Notes: generated by a model not told the origin, from the letters alone. A DNA stretch of 64,000 bases from Paenibacillus stellifer (GCF_000758685.1 NZ_CP009286.1:4556501-4620500); one strand, 5' to 3'; shown: positions 1-8,992, counted from the first letter of the stretch. Program-made: numbers and translations.

Positions 1-101
1 CTTTGACCACTTCTTGGTAGTTTTCTTATTGATTCTGTTGAGAGCTTATTTATTTGGAGCACTTCAAGAACATCAGAATCACTAACAGAATATTTATTCA
101 T
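1..101 (-). CDS. Partial CDS running off the left edge, unknown
   Basis: An open frame begins with ATG at 101 and stays open to the window edge (33 codons). It starts MNKYSVSDSDVLEVLQINKL and is rich in Ser and acidic residues. A GGGAG Shine-Dalgarno-like stretch lies a few bases upstream (about 107-113). The family is not recognised. The good ribosome binding site is the main support; the short visible length keeps confidence low. Confidence 0.4.
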   Translation of the reverse strand, partial: MNKYSVSDSDVLEVLQINKLSTESIRKLPRSGQ

Positions 102-216
102 AAATCTACTCCCTATAGAATATTCCACCAACAGCTACCAAATTATACTATACTTTATAGCTAGAGAGTAGGACTTATTTCTCAAAAAAAAGTTTGATGG
201 TAAAAACTTTGAAACT

Positions 217-288
217 TTCGCCCTACTTATGACATCGGTCAGCATAGCGTATCTTACTTATTTTGCTACCCCTATGCCTTATCAGGGG
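217..288. repeat. Dispersed hairpin repeat, copy 1 (divergent)
   Basis: The core GCCCTACTTATGACATCGGTC (219-239) matches the family seen at 4.3, 9.1, 10.0, 12.4, 18.8, 19.5, 21.6 and 28.4 kb. A small hairpin CCCCT/AGGGG (269-288) lies between this core and the end of the minus-strand gene at 387, the same gene-hairpin-core order as several other copies. The rest of 102-386 holds no convincing gene. Confidence 0.5.
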
Positions 289-386
289 ACTCCGAAACAT
301 AATTCAGCTGTTAGTCCGCTCCTAGCTTAACGTGGCGACGACCACTTCGTCCTGCTCTTTGAGAGTCTACGGCTGCAAACATATAG

Positions 387-731
387 TTAACCTGAATTTC
401 GAAAGTGGAATCCTAATTCCTTAAGAGTCTTTTTGAACAACAGCTTGCAGCCAATTAAGGTAATTGCCACCTGAAACAGATCCCATAAAATGAAGCGGGC
501 AATATTCCCTTCAATCCCTATAACGGAAAAAACCTTAACAAGAGAACTCGAAGGCCCCCGATAGTCATAGGATAAAAAATTCACCAAATGCTGTACGCTA
601 TATAAAATAAACAACAAAATGATGACCCACGTACTTTTAATAATAACCCCTTTGACCTTTACCAAAATCATACTCCCCCACTTATCTTGGTAAGTATCAA
701 TATTCCATACTTTTCTAGAAATCACCTGCAA
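387..731 (-). pseudogene. N-terminal fragment of a CPBP-like membrane protein
   Basis: The frame opens with TTG at 731, or with ATG at 671 preceded closely by GGGGGAG. It encodes about 94-114 residues with hydrophobic segments (ILLFILYSVQHLV and LWDLFQVAITLIGCKLL) and ends with LKELGFHFRNSG. The 'xLGF+F+' ending after a membrane helix is typical of the N-terminal part of CPBP-family intramembrane proteases, but the catalytic EExxxR and HxxxB helices are missing. It is most likely a truncated gene. It follows the vanZ-like gene in the same orientation. Confidence 0.45.
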
Positions 732-755
732 ATATAGGCCGCAACATTCACGCGA

Positions 756-1286
756 TCAAGCCCGCCGCTCCCCGGTGACCCTTCTCCCCTTATGGGCAGC
801 AGATGACTTTATGTATTTGCCGTAAAATCGATAGACGACGTAGCCCGATAACGCCCCTGTGGTGTTAAGGATTAGATCATCGACATCAAAGCTCCCGATA
901 GAAAAAATAATCTGTGAGCATTCCAGGCATAAGCTGAGCACGAACGATCGGATGAGCACGCCTATAAATGACATCTTGTGGTTCGTAGATAATACCAGAA
1001 ATATGCCGAACGGCATGAAGATCACGATATTGCCAACCAGATTGATGAGATCGAGGCTCGACTGATTGTGAATATTACGGGATATGGACAGGAACGGCGT
1101 AAAATTGGCGAGCTGCAGCCGGTACATGATACGCCCAGGATTGGCCATAAATTTTGACAGCTGCTCCCACAGAAAGGGGACATTGATCGAACCAAACTTA
1201 AATAGAATCACTTTGAGCAAGGCATACATATATAAGGCGAACAGTCCCGGCACCATATACTCGCTCCATAATTTTTTAGGCTTCAT
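756..1286 (-). CDS. vanZ: VanZ family membrane protein
   Basis: This 176-residue protein has about four to five membrane helices. VanZ-family features are visible: NLVGNIVIFMPFGIFL in the middle and the later SLCLECSQIIFSIGSFDVDD followed by ILNTTGALSGY, the conserved E-x-x-Q and DxDDxxxNxxGxxxG pattern. VanZ proteins give low-level teicoplanin or lipoglycopeptide tolerance by an unknown mechanism. It lies downstream of vanY in the same direction, so it is probably part of the vanRSYZ transcription unit. The basic tail (KGRRVTGERRA) is cytoplasmic by the positive-inside rule. The ribosome binding site is weak. Confidence 0.85.
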   Translation of the reverse strand: MKPKKLWSEYMVPGLFALYMYALLKVILFKFGSINVPFLWEQLSKFMANPGRIMYRLQLANFTPFLSISRNIHNQSSLDLINLVGNIVIFMPFGIFLVLSTNHKMSFIGVLIRSFVLSLCLECSQIIFSIGSFDVDDLILNTTGALSGYVVYRFYGKYIKSSAAHKGRRVTGERRA

Positions 1287-1322
1287 TTCTCATTCACATC
1301 CTCTTGATTTTCTGGACGCCGG

Positions 1323-2126
1323 TCAGGGAAGCACTGTTACAATGACTCCATCGACGTTGTTGCCCGATATTTCATAATGGCGATTCGCGGGTACTTGAAC
1401 GGCTGTTTTTTTCCCGACCGGATAATAAGCAATTTCGTAGTTCTTGCCATTAACATCAGCCGACAGGGTCTTGTTCTCTCTCAGATACTCCAAATATTGC
1501 TCCAATGTAAAATCGTTCTCCTGCATAATCATGCTGTGCGGTAATCCGACATAGCGAAAATGCCAGGGCTCATACTGGATTCCCGTAATCGCCGCCTTGT
1601 CCTTCGGATAACGCAGAACGAACCCGTACTCCGATGCATGCTGTTCCAGCCACTTTCCTTCAGGCGCCTGGCTCATTTCCTCTTCGGTAGAACCAATATC
1701 CAGGGACAAACCCAGGTTATGCTCGCTATGGCCCGCCGGCAGAGCGTAATCAGCACCTTTTTCCCGATATAACTTGCGCTGTTCTGAAGCGTCCCGGTAA
1801 CCGCTGCTGATCATAAAGTGACGAACCCCGTCTTCTCTGGCGGCGCTTATCATGGATACAAACTGCTGCGCAACGCTCTCTGACAGCCGGATCGTATTGT
1901 TCAGCACACTGTAGCCCTGTACCAGCTCCTTATGCTGGAACAGATTGACCACATCGGATTTCACCCCTTGCGAATGAACAGCATGCTCCTTATTGACCAA
2001 TACCAAATTTCCTTCGTAAATCTGCTCTTTAGTTATATTGATCAAAATATTCTTTCGGGATGGAGCCTCAACGACTTCAACCCCAATCAGTATTAGGATG
2101 ACAAGCCAAAAAACCCACTTCTTCAT
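1323..2126 (-). CDS. vanY: VanY-type D-alanyl-D-alanine carboxypeptidase
   Basis: A membrane-anchored or secreted zinc carboxypeptidase of the VanY/peptidase M15B family that trims the terminal D-Ala from muropeptides. The zinc motif SEHNLGLSLDIG (SxHxxGxxxD) and the distal EPWHFRYVG are both intact. An N-terminal hydrophobic helix (WVFWLVILILIGVEVV) serves as signal or anchor. The ATG at 2126 is chosen over an in-frame ATG 10 codons upstream because AAGGAGG sits 9 bases before it. The C-terminal ~60 residues after the catalytic domain are of unknown role. It lies between vanS and vanZ. Confidence 0.88.
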   Translation of the reverse strand: MKKWVFWLVILILIGVEVVEAPSRKNILINITKEQIYEGNLVLVNKEHAVHSQGVKSDVVNLFQHKELVQGYSVLNNTIRLSESVAQQFVSMISAAREDGVRHFMISSGYRDASEQRKLYREKGADYALPAGHSEHNLGLSLDIGSTEEEMSQAPEGKWLEQHASEYGFVLRYPKDKAAITGIQYEPWHFRYVGLPHSMIMQENDFTLEQYLEYLRENKTLSADVNGKNYEIAYYPVGKKTAVQVPANRHYEISGNNVDGVIVTVLP

Positions 2127-2219
2127 CTTCCATATCCTCCTTAACCTCTCGTCCATTCAGGATAAGGAAAATATTTTAAATAAGAAGTAGGGTAAAAATA
2201 AAGTTTTTCTTAAGTTGGT

Positions 2220-3308
2220 TTATTGCGGCAGACGCACCTCAAAGACCGTACGAATCACGCTGCTCTGGGCCGAAATGGTTCCTTGATGCTGCTCTACAAT
2301 ATTTTTGGCAATGAACAAGCCGAGGCCTGTGCTTCCCTCTTGATGGACCCGGGACTTGTCCCCTGTATAGAACATATCAAACAGATGCGGAAGTTCCTCC
2401 GGCGGAATCGAATCCCCATAATTAATCACTTGAACGACCGCTTCTCCATTATCAAGCTTACCGTTCACATCGACAAACTGACCATCCTTGCCGTAACGGG
2501 CGGCATTCGTCAACAGATTCTCGAATACACGGGCCAGCAGCTCTCCGTCGCCCCAAATATGCAAATTCGGTGCGATATCCAATCTGGACTCCAGATGATT
2601 GTTCTCAAACACAGGATATAATTCTTCGTTTAATTGCAGGAGAAGCTCGCTTAAGTCTATCTGGTTCTTATCAATGGTCAGCATGCCATAATTCATCCTG
2701 GTGATTTCAAATAATTCATCAATCAGCTTCTCCAGGCGCCGGGATTTGGTATAAGCAATGGTCGTATAATGTCTCACCTGCTCCGCAGTCAATTGATCGT
2801 CCTTGAGGATAAAATCCAAATAGCCCAATACCGAAGTCAGCGGCGTGCGCAAATCATGAGCCAAGTTCAAGACCAACTGCTCCTTGCTGCTCTCGGCAAA
2901 ATCCCCCCGCTCAACCGCTTGCTGCAGCTTCTCACTGGCCAGATTCATGTCCGCGGCGATGGTCCCGAACTCGTCATTCGATGAAATATGCACACGGTTG
3001 TTAAACTCGCCATTGGCAAGATGATGTATCCCCGTCGATATTTCATGAAAATAGGTGGCATAAGGCTTCGTCAGCAGGTAGAAGAACAAAATCGCAAGCG
3101 GAATGAAGAAGATCAGAAAGAAATTCAAATCCCCGATGCTGCGCATCATGTGACGAAATTGCGCTGCGGTATCCTCTGCCATAACGCTTGTATGGTAATA
3201 CAGTTGAAGCGCTTTATAGATCGCATAGGTGATCGCGCCCGAGAACAGCATGCTTAGGCCCAGATAGTAGATCATTTTAAACCGGAAGCTTGACATCATC
3301 TTAGCCAT
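2220..3308 (-). CDS. vanS: VanS-type sensor histidine kinase
   Basis: This 362-residue kinase has two membrane helices (about residues 13-32 and 62-79), a HAMP-like linker, the H box LAHDLRTPLTS with phospho-acceptor His about 151, an N box ENLLTNAARYG, and a G box STGLGLFIAKNIVEQHQG. The extracytoplasmic loop between the helices is short, as in intramembrane or van-type sensors. It overlaps the upstream response regulator gene by 8 bases, indicating translational coupling. The context with vanY and vanZ suggests cell-wall stress or glycopeptide sensing; the inducer is not readable from sequence. Confidence 0.85.
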   Translation of the reverse strand: MAKMMSSFRFKMIYYLGLSMLFSGAITYAIYKALQLYYHTSVMAEDTAAQFRHMMRSIGDLNFFLIFFIPLAILFFYLLTKPYATYFHEISTGIHHLANGEFNNRVHISSNDEFGTIAADMNLASEKLQQAVERGDFAESSKEQLVLNLAHDLRTPLTSVLGYLDFILKDDQLTAEQVRHYTTIAYTKSRRLEKLIDELFEITRMNYGMLTIDKNQIDLSELLLQLNEELYPVFENNHLESRLDIAPNLHIWGDGELLARVFENLLTNAARYGKDGQFVDVNGKLDNGEAVVQVINYGDSIPPEELPHLFDMFYTGDKSRVHQEGSTGLGLFIAKNIVEQHQGTISAQSSVIRTVFEVRLPQ

Positions 3309-3996
3309 TGAATGTATAACCTACTCCCCACACGGTTTTGATCCATTTGTTCTTATCTGTATCTTCACCGAGTTTTTTCCGAAGGGTCCGAATGTGCACC
3401 ATGACTGTATTGCCGCCTTCGTAGTAAGCATCGCCCCACACTTGCCGGAAAATATTGTCCGCGCTGAATACTTTCTTCGAGTGACCAGCCAGCAAATACA
3501 GAATATCAAACTCCTTCGGAGTCAGCTCAATGCTTCTGCCATACAGGAACACCGTACGCTTATCCGGATCAATGGTCAAGCCGCCTGCCTCGAGTACCGG
3601 GTTGCTCGCCGTGTCCGGCTGGTTTAACTGCAGGGAACGCCGCAGCTGTGCATTCACCCTTGCCACCAATTCCATCGGGTTGAACGGCTTGGTCATATAA
3701 TCATCGGCCCCGATCACAAGCCCCGTTATCTTGTCCAGGTCAGACGTTTTGGCGCTCAGGAAAATAATCGGCATCCGGTGCTGCTCCCGAATTTGGCGTG
3801 TCACTTCATAGCCATCCAGATCCGGCATCATAATATCCAGAATCGCCAAATCAATCGGATGAGATTGGACGGCACGAATGGCTTCTCTCCCGTTCGAAGC
3901 TTTAATGAGATGGTAGCCCTCTTTTTCCAGATGCAGTGCAATCAGGTCCGCAATTTCCGTCTCGTCATCAGCTATCAAAATCGTAATCTGCCTCAT
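3301..3996 (-). CDS. vanR: VanR-type OmpR-family response regulator
   Basis: This 231-residue regulator has a receiver domain (acidic pair at 10-11, phospho-acceptor Asp54 in AILDIMMPD, conserved Ser81 and Lys103 in MTKPF) and a C-terminal winged helix (ELTPKEFDILYLLA and WGDAYYEGGNTVMVHIRTLR). It is the first gene of the set and is expected to activate the downstream vanS, vanY and vanZ genes. No vanH, vanA or vanX homologue is nearby, so this is not a full glycopeptide-resistance operon. Confidence 0.88.
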   Translation of the reverse strand: MRQITILIADDETEIADLIALHLEKEGYHLIKASNGREAIRAVQSHPIDLAILDIMMPDLDGYEVTRQIREQHRMPIIFLSAKTSDLDKITGLVIGADDYMTKPFNPMELVARVNAQLRRSLQLNQPDTASNPVLEAGGLTIDPDKRTVFLYGRSIELTPKEFDILYLLAGHSKKVFSADNIFRQVWGDAYYEGGNTVMVHIRTLRKKLGEDTDKNKWIKTVWGVGYTFNG

Positions 3997-4111
3997 CCCA
4001 TCCCGCTCCTGAATAAAAGTAACGATAACCGTTCATCATCTATAGTTCTTATTCTACCCTAACGGAAGGCGGTTGTTCCACGCTGCGGGCCGAATCTGAT
4101 GCGCATCCAGC

Positions 4112-4204
4112 TCAATGGCTTGCCGACTGCGGCGCGCCCAGAATCATACTGCTAATAATGGCAACGATAAATCCCAATACTGCATACTTTCGATTGATCT
4201 TCAT
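4112..4204 (-). CDS. Possible 30-residue hydrophobic peptide
   Basis: A short frame reads MKINRKYAVLGFIVAIISSM and ends LGAPQSASH. It looks like a signal peptide or single membrane helix with basic N-terminal residues. A weak GGCAGGGAG stretch lies about 13 bases upstream. It sits just upstream of vanR in the same direction. It may be a real small peptide or the stub of a longer decayed gene; nothing else supports it. Confidence 0.25.
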   Translation of the reverse strand: MKINRKYAVLGFIVAIISSMILGAPQSASH

Positions 4205-4283
4205 ATGCTGTCAGACGCTCCCTGCCAAAGTTAATTCTAAAAGTTATTTCTATGTTAATATCGGACAATGAAGGGGGCATGTA

Positions 4284-4368
4284 AAGTTGCTACGTGGCAG
4301 TCAGTCTTAGGTTCCCCACGCTGTCTGGCGGCACGTTAAAGGACCATCCATTTGCCGGATGGCCCCTT
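4284..4368. repeat. Dispersed hairpin repeat, copy 2, with terminator-like hairpin
   Basis: The right part (GGTTCCCCACGCTGTCTGGC, 4310-4329, then CACGTTAAAGG) aligns closely with the copy at 19.5 kb. The left core is disrupted (CTACGTGGCAGTCAGTCTTAGG). It is followed by a second hairpin, CCATCC/GGATGG (about 4343-4362), just beyond the stop of the minus-strand methyltransferase at 4386, where it may also act as a terminator. Confidence 0.55.
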
Positions 4369-4385
4369 CTACTATTGAGACACGG

Positions 4386-5192
4386 TTATTTACGGACCTG
4401 TTTACGATACCTGTATATATCGCCGCCAGATTTACTAACATGGTAAAACGACTCAAAACCTCTTTTTATTAATTCATCATCGGGTTTTCTTTTCCTATTA
4501 TCCTCTCCGATACAATCAATAATGTAGCCTCCGTTTTTAACAACCCTTGATAGTTCAGCTAGCTCAAGGTCATAATTATCGCCTACTACATGTCCCGACA
4601 TCACAATATCAAAAGTATTAGCCTCATATGGGATTTGCTCGATCATGCCATCTACGACTACAACATTATGGATGTTCTCGCGCTTGATTCTGTCACGCAT
4701 GTACTCCCTCAGCATATCGGTAGGTTCGCTTGCATAAACACGCTTCGCCTTCTCTGCCGCGGCAAACGCAAGCCTTCCGGTACCGCTTCCTACGTCGAGA
4801 ACAATCTTATCCGTAAAATCTGCAAGTTCTAATAACAAACGATTGTCCCAGTCGTAAATGTAATCACAATTCTGGTTCATCATTTCGGGATAAGCGTAAA
4901 CGACAAATGTTTCCATCGCGTGAATTACAAATACCTCTGCCATTCGAACATCATGAGGTGCAAGATTTCTGGGCGCTGCCGCGATCATTTGTTCAAGCGA
5001 AGGCTTGCTTTCAGGACTTTTGTGAGCGAAATACCATGATACTGATGGGTTATATGCTAAAGCTATGCCCAAATTATCACAAAAATCGCCCCATCCGGCA
5101 TACTCATTACAAATCATTCGAATGATCCATCTGTCCATTAACAAGAAGCTGTTAAAAGAAAACTTGTCTGCATCTATCCAGTTGTATGACAT
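4386..5192 (-). CDS. Class I SAM-dependent methyltransferase
   Basis: This protein of about 268 residues has a Rossmann methyltransferase core: VLDVGSGTGRLAF (SAM-binding motif I), an acidic residue at the end of strand 2 (VYASEP), VVVDGMIEQIPYEANTFDIVMSG (motifs III and IV region) and a UbiE-like ELSRVVKNGGYIIDCIG. The N-terminal ~120 residues are helical and not assigned. The ATG at 5192 is preferred over one six codons upstream because GGAGG lies 11 bases before it and the upstream ATG has no such site. The substrate is unknown. Confidence 0.75.
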   Translation of the reverse strand: MSYNWIDADKFSFNSFLLMDRWIIRMICNEYAGWGDFCDNLGIALAYNPSVSWYFAHKSPESKPSLEQMIAAAPRNLAPHDVRMAEVFVIHAMETFVVYAYPEMMNQNCDYIYDWDNRLLLELADFTDKIVLDVGSGTGRLAFAAAEKAKRVYASEPTDMLREYMRDRIKRENIHNVVVVDGMIEQIPYEANTFDIVMSGHVVGDNYDLELAELSRVVKNGGYIIDCIGEDNRKRKPDDELIKRGFESFYHVSKSGGDIYRYRKQVRK

Positions 5193-5412
5193 TATAGACA
5201 AAACCTCCATTTAATTAGGAGGGTTAAAGTATTGTTCCCCTCCAAGAAATTATGCGGGCGGAAAATTTAGTGTTATTCATCTGACATCATCCTTTCATTA
5301 TTCAATGGAGAGCTGGTCTGTGTTCTCCATGATTGTACCTGACATAAATTGGGTTATCAATGTAAAGTTCTATTCAAGTCGATAATAGCATGCAAGACTT
5401 GGAGACCTCCAG

Positions 5413-5765
5413 ATGAAGTATTGTTCCATCAGCGAAGCTTCAGCCAAATTCAGCATTCCGGAATCCACACTGCGCTATTATGAGAAAAAGGGGCTGCTGC
5501 CGCTAATCGAACGTGATGAAGCAGGCAGACGGTTATTCTCGGAACATCAAATGGCGCTCTCATAGAGGGAGACAGCACGATTGAACGCCGGCTTGACATG
5601 ATGATGAAGCATAAACAAGCTGTGCTGGACGAGATCTCAGTAATGACTGAATCCTTGCAAGGCATTGATGTAAAGATCCCGTATCTGCATGATCCCCAAG
5701 TTACGTTCAAGCTGACGTATGATGCGAAGAACAATCTGTATACCGTCTCTGCAAAAGGTAAATAG
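5413..5765 (+). pseudogene. MerR-family regulator, internally deleted
   Basis: The N-terminus encodes a MerR winged helix (KYCSISEASAKFSIPESTL, then RYYEKKGLLP and a second helix ending SEHQMALS) and stops with TAG at 5563-5565. In another frame the sequence resumes with GDSTIERRLDMMMKHKQAVL, the usual C-terminal coiled coil of this family, and runs to TAG at 5763. About 25-30 codons between the two parts are missing. The last ~30 codons (LHDPQVTFKLTYDAKNNLYT) do not look like MerR and may come from another gene. The group II intron lies immediately downstream. Confidence 0.7.
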
Positions 5766-5848
5766 GCTTCGCCGAAATCGGCAGCTGTCATCTATACACC
5801 AGTGGCCGAATAAAGCCTGCACCTTGATCATATTTCATGATTGCGCAA

Positions 5849-7753
5849 ATCGGATAGGAGGCTACCCATTAATTGAGTAGCCGACCTTCCACACCACCGT
5901 ACGTACCGTTCGGTATACGGCGGTTCAACCGTTTGAGTGCAATTGACGCAAGCGCTCGTACTGGGCAGGGAAGTCATAATACCCTGCCTGTACGAGCCTT
6001 TCGTTTGTTACAGAGCGATTCAATACTGCGCTTCTGGCTATTCGCCAGTAGCCCCGCCTTGTATTTCCCCATTGGTAAGCCTGCCACTCCGGTATCCCCA
6101 GCTTTCGCAGATTTTGTACCTTCGTTCTTGGCTTCTTCCATTGCTTCCAGATGTACATGCGCATCCGCCTTCGCAGCCATTCATTCCAGTTTTGCAGGAT
6201 TCGCTTCATGTCGGCTACGTAGAAGTGACCCAGCCAGCCGCGAATGTAGACTTTTACGTTCTCCATTACCTCTCTTGCACTCCTGCCTTGTCTTCGATTC
6301 GTGAGCTCTTTCAGTTTCCTCTTTGCTTTAGCGAGAGATTGCGGATGGGTGCGAATGTACACACCGTTCCCGTTCTTTCCCAGCGCATAGCCGAGGAATT
6401 TAAAGTGTTTCTGCGCCACGACGCTGACGACCTTACTCTTCTGCGGGTTCATTTGAAGTTTTAGCTTCTGCTCCAAGTACGTCCGGCTGGATTCCAGCAG
6501 TCGCATGGCTGCTCGTTTGCTCTTCGCCAGCACGACAATGTCGTCCGCATAGCGGATGACCCTCACGCCTCGGCTCTCCATCTCCTGATCGAATTCGTTC
6601 AGATAGACATTTGACAAAAGCGGAGACAGCGGCCCGCCTTGCGGCGATCCTTCCTCCGTTGCGCGTCGTACCCCGTTTTCCATGACTCCGCTTTTCAGGT
6701 ACTTTTTGATCAGGTCGATGACGCGTTTATCCTCGATCTGTTTGCGCAGCAAGTTCAAAAGAAGCTCATGGTTCAACGTGTCAAAGTATTTCGACAGATC
6801 GATTTCAACCGCTTGTCCATAGCCCTGCTCGGCGTACGTTTTGACTTTCCGAATGGCCTGTTGCGCACTTCGACCCCGGCGGTAGCCATAGCTTCCATCC
6901 GAGAAAAGTGGCTCGAATAACGGTTGCAGTTGCTGGGAGATCGCTTGCTGGATCACCCGATCTACGACGGTCGGGATGCCGAGCTTTCTCACTCCGCTTC
7001 CATCTGGTTTGGGGATTTCCTTGCGCCGCACCGGGCTTGGTTTGTATTTCCCTTCCCGGATGCTTTGCAGCAGTTCATCTCTGTTTTCCCGCAGCCACGG
7101 AAGCGCCGCCTCTACGGTCATCCCATCGATCCCGGGCGCTCCGTGATTACTTTTGACCTGTTTGTACGCCCGGTTCAGATTATCTCTGTCCAGGATGCGT
7201 TCCATCAGATCGTTTGCACCGTCTCTTTCTTTACCTTCCCGAGCTCCGGCACTCCGCACTCCCGCATACTCTTCGTGTTCCACACTATCCCTTTGAGGGC
7301 AGCCCTTTCGGTATTCTGCTTTCATCGCACCGGTTCTCCTTCCAGTCTGTACTCGAGACTTACGATTGTTCAGCCCTTCCGCTTGCCGCTGACGCAACAG
7401 GCGTACTATGGCGTCTGCTGACCTCTCACAACAAGCTTTACTCCGTGTTTCGGATTTTTTTTCTCCTACTCCCCGTCTGTGAGATCTCCCCGGGTAAGAG
7501 CGATAACTTTCCCCTCATCTATCTGCCACATTTACATCATGGGATTCGGGCAGTATTGGACTTTGCTTTGTGTGGCAAGCTCGTCCGTCCCATCATGCCT
7601 TATATGTGATTTCTGTTCGTCAGACCGAGGGTTTGCCTCCAGCTTCCTTCAGATTCCGCCTCGCGGCGGACACCCTTGCCTTCAGCTAACAGTTCCTACT
7701 GCCAAGCCCGTAGCGGACTTTCACCGCCGAGTTATCGCCCATGCCGGGCGCAC
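5849..7753 (-). mobile_element. Group IIC (bacterial class C) intron
   Basis: On the minus strand the element begins GTGCGCCCGGCAT (7753 downward), the usual GUGYG-type 5' end, and ends CCTATCCGAT at 5849, a 3' AY end. A domain V-like hairpin (AACCGCCGTATACC ... GTACGTACGGTGG, about 5891-5926) and a domain VI hairpin (GGCTAC/GGGTAGCC) precede the 3' end. It encodes a maturase with no endonuclease domain. The 5' exon is a perfect rho-independent terminator stem (7760-7785), the classic target of class C introns. Total length is about 1.9 kb. Confidence 0.85.
5925..7325 (-). CDS. ltrA: Group II intron reverse transcriptase/maturase
   Basis: The intron-encoded protein has about 466 residues from the chosen ATG. 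Reverse transcriptase motifs are in order: NHGAPGIDGMTVE, IPKPDGSGVRKLGIPTVVDR, EIDLSKYFDTLNH, EEGSPQGGPLSPLLSNVYLN and the catalytic YADD (VIRYADDIVVLAKS). A maturase domain X follows (VKVYIRGWLGHFYVAD), then the end of the protein with no HNH endonuclease, as in class C. AAGGAG lies about 10 bases before the ATG at 7325; the frame is open 24 codons further upstream. It supports intron splicing and retrohoming. Confidence 0.9.
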   Translation of the reverse strand: MKAEYRKGCPQRDSVEHEEYAGVRSAGAREGKERDGANDLMERILDRDNLNRAYKQVKSNHGAPGIDGMTVEAALPWLRENRDELLQSIREGKYKPSPVRRKEIPKPDGSGVRKLGIPTVVDRVIQQAISQQLQPLFEPLFSDGSYGYRRGRSAQQAIRKVKTYAEQGYGQAVEIDLSKYFDTLNHELLLNLLRKQIEDKRVIDLIKKYLKSGVMENGVRRATEEGSPQGGPLSPLLSNVYLNEFDQEMESRGVRVIRYADDIVVLAKSKRAAMRLLESSRTYLEQKLKLQMNPQKSKVVSVVAQKHFKFLGYALGKNGNGVYIRTHPQSLAKAKRKLKELTNRRQGRSAREVMENVKVYIRGWLGHFYVADMKRILQNWNEWLRRRMRMYIWKQWKKPRTKVQNLRKLGIPEWQAYQWGNTRRGYWRIARSAVLNRSVTNERLVQAGYYDFPAQYERLRQLHSNG

Positions 7754-7759
7754 CACAAC

Positions 7760-7785
7760 AAAGACCCCTTTCGCAAGGGGTCTTT
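7760..7785. terminator. Perfect 11-bp terminator stem, intron insertion target
   Basis: AAAGACCCCTT / AAGGGGTCTTT with a TCGC loop. Read on the plus strand it would end the broken MerR gene, from which it is now separated by the intron. Read on the minus strand it is the 5' exon of the group IIC intron, seven bases from the splice site. Confidence 0.85.
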
Positions 7786-7920
7786 AACTTTCTTAACCAC
7801 AGATTGGAGAATACCGATTCTCGTTTCAACATCATATCAAACGAGGAAATATAAGTCTATATTTTTTTGACTATATATGTAAAACTATGCTCGATAACAA
7901 ATGTATGGGAGGATGCAAAT

Positions 7921-8832
7921 ATGATTCCAATATGCTTTTCAGCTTATTGCACGATGATCCCCTTATTGAATGAGGTATCTGAATGGTCACTTTTAAGGAA
8001 ATGGGCTCTTTCAGAAGTTTACAGAGTAAAGTTGAGAACAGGTGAATCACGCATTATAAAATGGGGCGGAAGTGAGATGGCAAGGGAGGTTGAGGTGTAC
8101 CAAAAATTAGTGAATCCACTGCAAATCAAAGCTCCGCACATCTTTGAGTTTATTCAACTGAAGGACAGCGGAGTGATGATCATGGAAGATGCCGGAATAA
8201 GAAATTTGGAACAACAACCGGAACCCGAGTATTTTCTTGAGGCCTCGAGGGAATTAGCAAGACTTAGAGTGAGAGCAACAGCCAACTTAAAGAAGGTGTC
8301 AAGAAAGTCCATTGAAGCATATTCAGTTTCAAAGAACGAATTTCTTCAACTGTTGGATGATACATTGAGCTCGGATAATTTAGACACAAACAGAGTGTTA
8401 CTGCAAGTCAAGAGAGTATTACCTCGTCATTTAGATCAGCTATATCAAATGGTCCCTGCTTCACTGGTTCATCATGATTATCATGCAAAAAACCTTTTGA
8501 TTCAACTAAATGGCATTATGCCGATTGATTGGTCCAATGCTTATTTAAGTCCGCATCTTGGTGACTTGTATTGCTTAATTAAGGAAGTACACATCTTCTG
8601 CAATCTCTCAAGAGAAGATATGATTTCAGTTTACATGGAGGTAACTAATTTACAAATTGATCATTTGAACTGGCAAGTGCGAATTGGTGGTTTATGTTGG
8701 CTGATTAAAACTTTGCATTGGCTTTTATATGGCGGCACAAATATAATCCCAGGAGCAGAAGCTTGGATACCCGGTCTGCTGAATGATGTAAATAATCTAT
8801 ATGAGGAGTTAATAAATGATACTGCCTTGTAG
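7921..8832 (+). CDS. Aminoglycoside phosphotransferase (APH) family kinase
   Basis: This 303-residue protein has the APH/choline-kinase fold. The Brenner catalytic loop LVHHDYHAKNLL (HxDxxxxN) and the metal-binding stretch PIDWSNAYLSPHLGDLY (DxD-like) are intact. An N-lobe segment SRIIKWGG carries the probable ATP-contacting Lys. ATG 7921 is chosen because GGGAGG ends 7 bases upstream; the frame is open 18 codons further. The substrate cannot be named: members phosphorylate aminoglycosides, macrolides, choline or homoserine. It is monocistronic. Confidence 0.75.
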   Translation: MIPICFSAYCTMIPLLNEVSEWSLLRKWALSEVYRVKLRTGESRIIKWGGSEMAREVEVYQKLVNPLQIKAPHIFEFIQLKDSGVMIMEDAGIRNLEQQPEPEYFLEASRELARLRVRATANLKKVSRKSIEAYSVSKNEFLQLLDDTLSSDNLDTNRVLLQVKRVLPRHLDQLYQMVPASLVHHDYHAKNLLIQLNGIMPIDWSNAYLSPHLGDLYCLIKEVHIFCNLSREDMISVYMEVTNLQIDHLNWQVRIGGLCWLIKTLHWLLYGGTNIIPGAEAWIPGLLNDVNNLYEELINDTAL

Positions 8833-8992
8833 AGTTAACCGGCACGTTATAGTACTCCCCAAATCCCGTCCCGTCAAGAGAAATGATGCGAATGAGCGAC
8901 ATAGCGGGAGTTCCCCCCTTATGCTTTCGAAATTGGAATGAATTTCGGGGTATGAGGAGCGGGAGCTCTTTTTCCAATTTATCCGGTTTCAC
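8833..8992 (-). pseudogene. Unrecognised protein fragment
   Basis: From a GTG at 8992 the minus strand encodes KPDKLEKELPLLIPRNSF ... AMSLIRIISL ... GFGEYYNVPVN, which reads like genuine protein. The frame then runs over the end of the kinase gene into unlikely sequence. There is no ribosome binding site. I cannot name the family. The rest of the gap to 9067 holds a 27-codon plus-strand frame at 9028-9111 with a strong AAAGGAGG site. Confidence 0.25.
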
